From NCBI GenBank assembly GCA_964036045.1, contig OZ038397.1, positions 25,631,342 through 25,695,341 of the forward strand: 64,000 nt of DNA. The letters are read 5' to 3'. The position numbers were made by a program, and so were the translations under genes. The notes below the pieces were generated by a model. The model was not told the origin of the DNA, made no database searches, and saw only the letters and a list, made by a program, of their open reading frames with translations. Of this stretch, positions 60,320 to 64,000 are shown piece after piece; position 1 is the first letter of the stretch; every line of letters starts with the position of its first letter. Source of the stretch: Eutreptiella sp. 'Long Island Sound 2002'. Taxonomy: Eukaryota; Euglenozoa; Euglenophyceae; Eutreptiales; Eutreptiaceae.

Positions 60320-61834
60320 CTGCTTGATCTTTTTTGATGCATGGCGGTTCCCCGCCGGTTTTCACTCTGTGTCCACATTGTTCCATTCTCGGGATGGCAG
60401 TGACAAGGCGTAGCCCTTGCTGATCCGCCATGATCCTTTGATTGTACAGTTTAGTGTACAGGGTACCCAAAATATTGAACATGGCAAACTGATGAAAGAT
60501 CTGTTCGTTGGCAAGGCCAATCGACATACACTGTGATAATCACTGCCCTTTGGCACCATTGGAGTGTTGTGTGGGTTGTTGGGTTATGTCTTTCCCCATT
60601 CCGCAGTGCCACAAGCTGGAGTTCATTGTTTGCCTGCAGACTGTAGAGGTCGCCTGGTCTTTTAAAACCATTTGGACCATTGACGGAGTCAACAAAAACA
60701 ACATGAAACAAGCGCCGCTCGCTGAGCTAGTGAAAGCGTATCAACGACAGAGCAGGTTCCATTCCGGGTATTGGCAGGATTTTGCAGCCGCTCACCAACT
60801 ACCAAAGAACCCGAGGCAAGCTCCAACAAAAAGCCTCCACTCCTTTCTCGCCACCCATGGCTGTCAAGTACCAACAACGTCCATTCACTATGCGCCCTGG
60901 GTTCCCACTCCTACCTGCCCCCTCAAATCATTCCCCGGTCCTCCAGAGCCAACCACATTCCACGGTGAAAACGACTTTGGTAGATCCTATTCCCTCAGTG
61001 CCATCACCTCCAAGAACCCCCCCAGCACTCACGCCAACCTTATGATCTATGGCATCTTCTCTGATCAACTGTTACATTCCATCATCGATGATGGGTCCTC
61101 AACTCAAGCTTCTGAAGACCCCGAAGACCAGAACAACTACTACAGCTATAGCTCAGACTAATGCTGAACTTACAAATCTGCTAATAGGGTATTATCTTTT
61201 TGGTCGCTATCTTTTAATATAAATATTCTTGTCACATCCTCTGGACGCCATCTCCTTGGCCTGAAAACATTAATCTGTCCTCACACTTTTCTCTGAGTGA
61301 TCACTTTACCCCAACTTCATCGCTTTGCCTGTTTTTGCCCTTAGTATGCCATAAACAGCACCAGACAACACTGGCTCATCTTCCACTATCTTTTTGTTTC
61401 TTTTTTTCCACCTGCTTGATCTTGTCCTCCATGTCCTTATCAGAGTGTAAGTTGCTTGCCCCTTGAATAGACGCTGAGAGGTGATCCTCAACCGGCTCAT
61501 TGTGTAACGGCAGCAGTGACAGCACTCAATTTATACATCAATGTGATCAGAATTTCAATGATTCTCAGATGTACATTAGTGCAGGAAATTTTCCGCTTGT
61601 TTTCATGTTTTCCGTTCGCCGCCAGATGTCGCCTGTGAGCGCGCGTCGAGTCGCATTTGTCTTTCGTGATTTCCCAATTGGATTTACTTAAATTATTTGG
61701 AATGATTTCACTTTGAGTCATTATGTGCGATGGATGCACAATGAGATTCTATGTCTGCTCCATTTTTGTAGACCGGGTTTTTTGACTATTCATATTCCAC
61801 CCTGGAGTTCAATGGGCTCACAAGTGCTTCGCAT
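60320..61834. other. Region between G3 and the gag-like gene
   Basis: Holds one moderate plus-strand ORF (60508-61161, listed separately). The remainder (61,162-61,834) is AT-richer with no supported feature. Confidence 0.4.
60508..61161 (+). CDS. Hypothetical ORF, 217 residues
   Basis: Open from an ATG at 60508 to TAA 61159. The second half looks protein-like: PLAELVKAYQRQSRFHSGYW, QDFAAAHQLPKNP, then Pro/Thr/Ser-rich sequence and an acidic Asp/Tyr C-terminus. I cannot assign a family. The first 60 residues overlap minus-strand open frames and may be spurious, so a start at an internal Met (near 60,701) is equally likely. Confidence 0.3.
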   Translation: MARPIDIHCDNHCPLAPLECCVGCWVMSFPIPQCHKLEFIVCLQTVEVAWSFKTIWTIDGVNKNNMKQAPLAELVKAYQRQSRFHSGYWQDFAAAHQLPKNPRQAPTKSLHSFLATHGCQVPTTSIHYAPWVPTPTCPLKSFPGPPEPTTFHGENDFGRSYSLSAITSKNPPSTHANLMIYGIFSDQLLHSIIDDGSSTQASEDPEDQNNYYSYSSD

Positions 61835-62311
61835 ATGTCGCTCCCAGAGGCTGGATATGGGTCTGAAGAGGGTCAGTTGGGTTCGGAGATATCAGGGGCA
61901 GTGTTGGGCGTTACGACCCCTGGGGCATCAAGGCTACAGGCTTCGCAATTACAAGAAAGATCCGCCACTATGCAGCGATTACATGGTAGCAGAGGAAATC
62001 ATGACTCTGCTTCTGGAATCTCCACGGACACCCTGAGATCATCGGACTTTAGCGGGGCTATCACTCGTCCTGGGTCACTTCGTGTTCCCCCTGAGGTTAC
62101 ATTCGTGGCTTCTCCCCAGCAGACCGAGGATCAACCTTCAGAGTGTCCTTACGGTGGCCATAAACATTGGCCTGGATTTCATACTTGTGCTGATTGTTGT
62201 ATGAACGCCCCACCTAACCTTAAACCCGGTCGAGAATCTCCCTCCTCAAGTGAATCTGGTTGTCACGCTCTACCTGATCTTGAAGACAGCGGGCCAAGGA
62301 GGGCCGTCTAA
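61835..62311 (+). CDS. Likely N-terminal part of a gag-like gene
   Basis: 158 codons from ATG 61835: Ser/Gly/Gln-rich, then ECPYGGHKHWPGFHTCADCC, a Cys/His-rich patch, and a Ser/Glu-rich tail. Frame ends at TAA 62309. The next gag-like frame starts one reading frame over within about 30 nt, so the two are probably one gene with a 1-nt indel. Confidence 0.4.
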   Translation: MSLPEAGYGSEEGQLGSEISGAVLGVTTPGASRLQASQLQERSATMQRLHGSRGNHDSASGISTDTLRSSDFSGAITRPGSLRVPPEVTFVASPQQTEDQPSECPYGGHKHWPGFHTCADCCMNAPPNLKPGRESPSSSESGCHALPDLEDSGPRRAV

Positions 62312-62342
62312 TACTGGAATTAGTGAGATTTCTGGTCAATAG

Positions 62343-64000
62343 TGGGAAAACCACTTCCAGGAAATCTGGAATCAGGAATTCTTGCACCGCCAAAATTGGC
62401 TACTGGCGGAGGCAGGCTATCGAGGCCGTCTGAGGGACTGGTTCAGAGTGTCGTGCCAGTTCATCAGGGACAGTGGCCGCCTGCGATTCGACGCCACATT
62501 GCAGGAACAAGAGGATTGGGAGGAGCTGATGGACCAGTTCGACCACCAGGCTGCCGTGATGGTTCAAATGGCCATCATTGCAGAGGAGAGACGCCAGAAT
62601 GTGTATCAGCACGCTGGTCCGTCGGGCGCCTGGGGTCCGAACGACGAAGAGGTCGACGAAATGAGGTGTGATTCGACACATTCTCACCTCTCCAGGGAGC
62701 AATTGTCCAAGCTTCCCAACTCTAACTCTAGTGTTGATACTTGGGTTGATGAGGTAAGAAGCAAAGGAAAAGGTACCAGATGCTCATCCTGTGGTGAGTG
62801 TGTCAAGGACTGCTCCTGTCGGCGCCAGATTTCGTCGCTGGAAGACAGGGTGAAGGAGCTGAAGAGGGCTGCCCAGGAGAAAAAGCGGGATGACGACAGC
62901 AAGTGGAAGGAGATGGAGCAGAAGCTTGAAAAATTGACCAATCTGGTACAAAATCTGAGCAATACCGGGCTCGCTGGACCAGTGCCTACAATGGCAAGTC
63001 ACCCAGCACCTACCTCCTCAGCTGCACCTGCATCCACGCCTTACGGCGTTCCACATTCTCCGGCACCCCCAGCTTTTAATGGCCCACTGCCAGCTTTTAC
63101 TGGAAATTCTGGTATTCCCCCTACTGGATTTACAAGTCCTATTGGGTTTAATCTGGGTACAGAAGGAGGAGAGTCTTCGTCAGGAAGGTCTGTACTGTCT
63201 GTAAGTACTGTTGGTGATATTGATGGAAGAGCAAAGACCACTGTGAAAGAGAGATCAATGGCCTTGAAGAAGAAGGACAAAGAAAAGAAAGAAAACAAAG
63301 CCAAAATTAAGAAAAAACAGAATAAATTGAAGGAGATGAAGTATCATCAAGGACCATCAACGCCGTTTGTACAGCCTACTGTGGATCCGGCGTTGCTGGC
63401 GGCCGCGATTGCTCAAGCACAGGCAATGGGAGGCGCCGCCGTCAACCCAGTTTTTGTCAATCCTGTTTGCACATCCACAGGTTTCAACCTGAACCACCTG
63501 CTCAATCCTTTGCACATGAGGCTTAGAGGTTCAGTAATGAAGCAGCCTAATTTCTCAGGGCATCCAAATTATTGGGCTTCTTTCGAAAGACAATTCATGG
63601 TCGGGTTGCAGACGGAGAAACTCGACAAGGAACTCTGGATTCTCGGGTTGATGGACTGTTTGACTGGCAAACTCAGGGAAAGTACATATAATCTTTATGT
63701 GGAAAGGCAGAATCAAGGAGATCCCCTGACTTATGAAGAGCTGTGGCGAAGTCTCAAAAAGAAAGGCTCTCGACTCCCTGAGGATCATTACAGGAACCGC
63801 CTTGAGAACTTCAGGGCGATCAAGAAATTGTTTCTTGAAGAGATCCAAATAGCATGGCAGGATTGGGAGCTTTTGGTGCAGGAGGCGGAAAACTCGGGAG
63901 AGGGCCTTTCTGAAGGCCAGATGAAGAAGATTCTCCTGAGCAAGCTCACGCCGGAGACCAAGCAGAAGATCAGCGACTCCCAGGCGGACCAAAAAGTCCT
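62343..64000 (+). CDS. gag: Gag-like polyprotein, partial (runs off window)
   Basis: Open for 552 codons to the window edge, directly after an in-frame TAG (62340-62342) with coding-like sequence on both sides. First in-frame ATG is 62529. Order: charged N-terminus (WENHFQEIWNQEFLHRQNW, FDATLQEQEDWEELMDQF), a Cys cluster CSSCGECVKDCSC, a coiled coil (SSLEDRVKELKRAAQEKKRD), Pro/Ala linker, a Lys-rich helix, then a Retrotrans_gag-like capsid: LRGSVMKQPNFSGHPNYW, ASFERQFMVGLQTEKLDKEL, LSKLTPETKQKI. Context and fold suggest an LTR-element Gag of a third lineage. Confidence 0.65.

Noticed and set aside
60267-60711. Minus-strand frames upstream of G3 as a piggyBac-like transposase
   Set aside because: Only vague resemblance scattered over three frames; no DDE motif could be placed.

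Overview
This 64-kb window looks like repeat-rich nuclear DNA from a large-genome eukaryote, probably a protist or alga. Nearly everything recognisable is a transposable element: non-LTR retrotransposons with APE endonuclease, RT and RNase H; chromodomain Ty3/gypsy elements; small LTR elements; and a hAT-like DNA transposon. The one cellular gene recognised is a decayed GH99 endo-alpha-mannosidase. The G1/G3 gypsy type reminds me of elements I associate with dinoflagellate assemblies, but that is memory and was not searched. No bacterial operons, rRNA genes or CRISPR arrays were seen.

Left half (1-35,598): a nested stack whose layers are dated by target-site duplications (TSDs). A GH99 gene on the minus strand (35,595-36,715, with its last codons at 16,144-16,164) is followed downstream by non-LTR element LINE A (minus; 1-3,050 and 15,705-16,143). 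LINE A was split by LINE B (3,051-15,704, 11-bp TSD), and LINE B was hit by a hAT-like element (7,249-8,503, 8-bp TSD). At the GH99 C-terminus a small LTR element, T1 (16,169-35,594, 4-bp TSD), inserted. Gypsy element G1 (16,486-33,707, 5-bp TSD) then inserted into the 5' LTR of T1. A 6.2-kb unit, I1 (21,846-28,057, 9-bp TSD), which carries a 212-bp tandem array, inserted into the RT of G1.

Middle (36,716-45,837): mostly noncoding DNA with diverged dispersed repeats, a minisatellite and many G/C homopolymers. It also holds a small broken gene fragment and a second member of the T1 family, T2 (41,808-44,650, minus strand). T1 and T2 share LTR termini, a hairpin at the LTR start, an almost identical polypurine tract and 4-bp TSDs.

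Right half: a nearly intact gypsy element, G2 (45,843-55,930, minus), with gag, nucleocapsid, protease, RT/RNase H/integrase/chromodomain and two extra ORFs downstream of pol. After it come an LTR-like segment, a decayed relative of G1 (G3, 57,020-60,319, minus), and the start of another gag-like gene running off the right edge (61,835-64,000, plus).

The best candidates for undescribed biology are the T1/T2 LTR family with its stem-loops, the DIRS-like domain inside G1 pol, the extra ORFs and strong TCGA enrichment of G2, and the very large multi-ORF LINE B. All calls come from reading the sequence; no database search was run.
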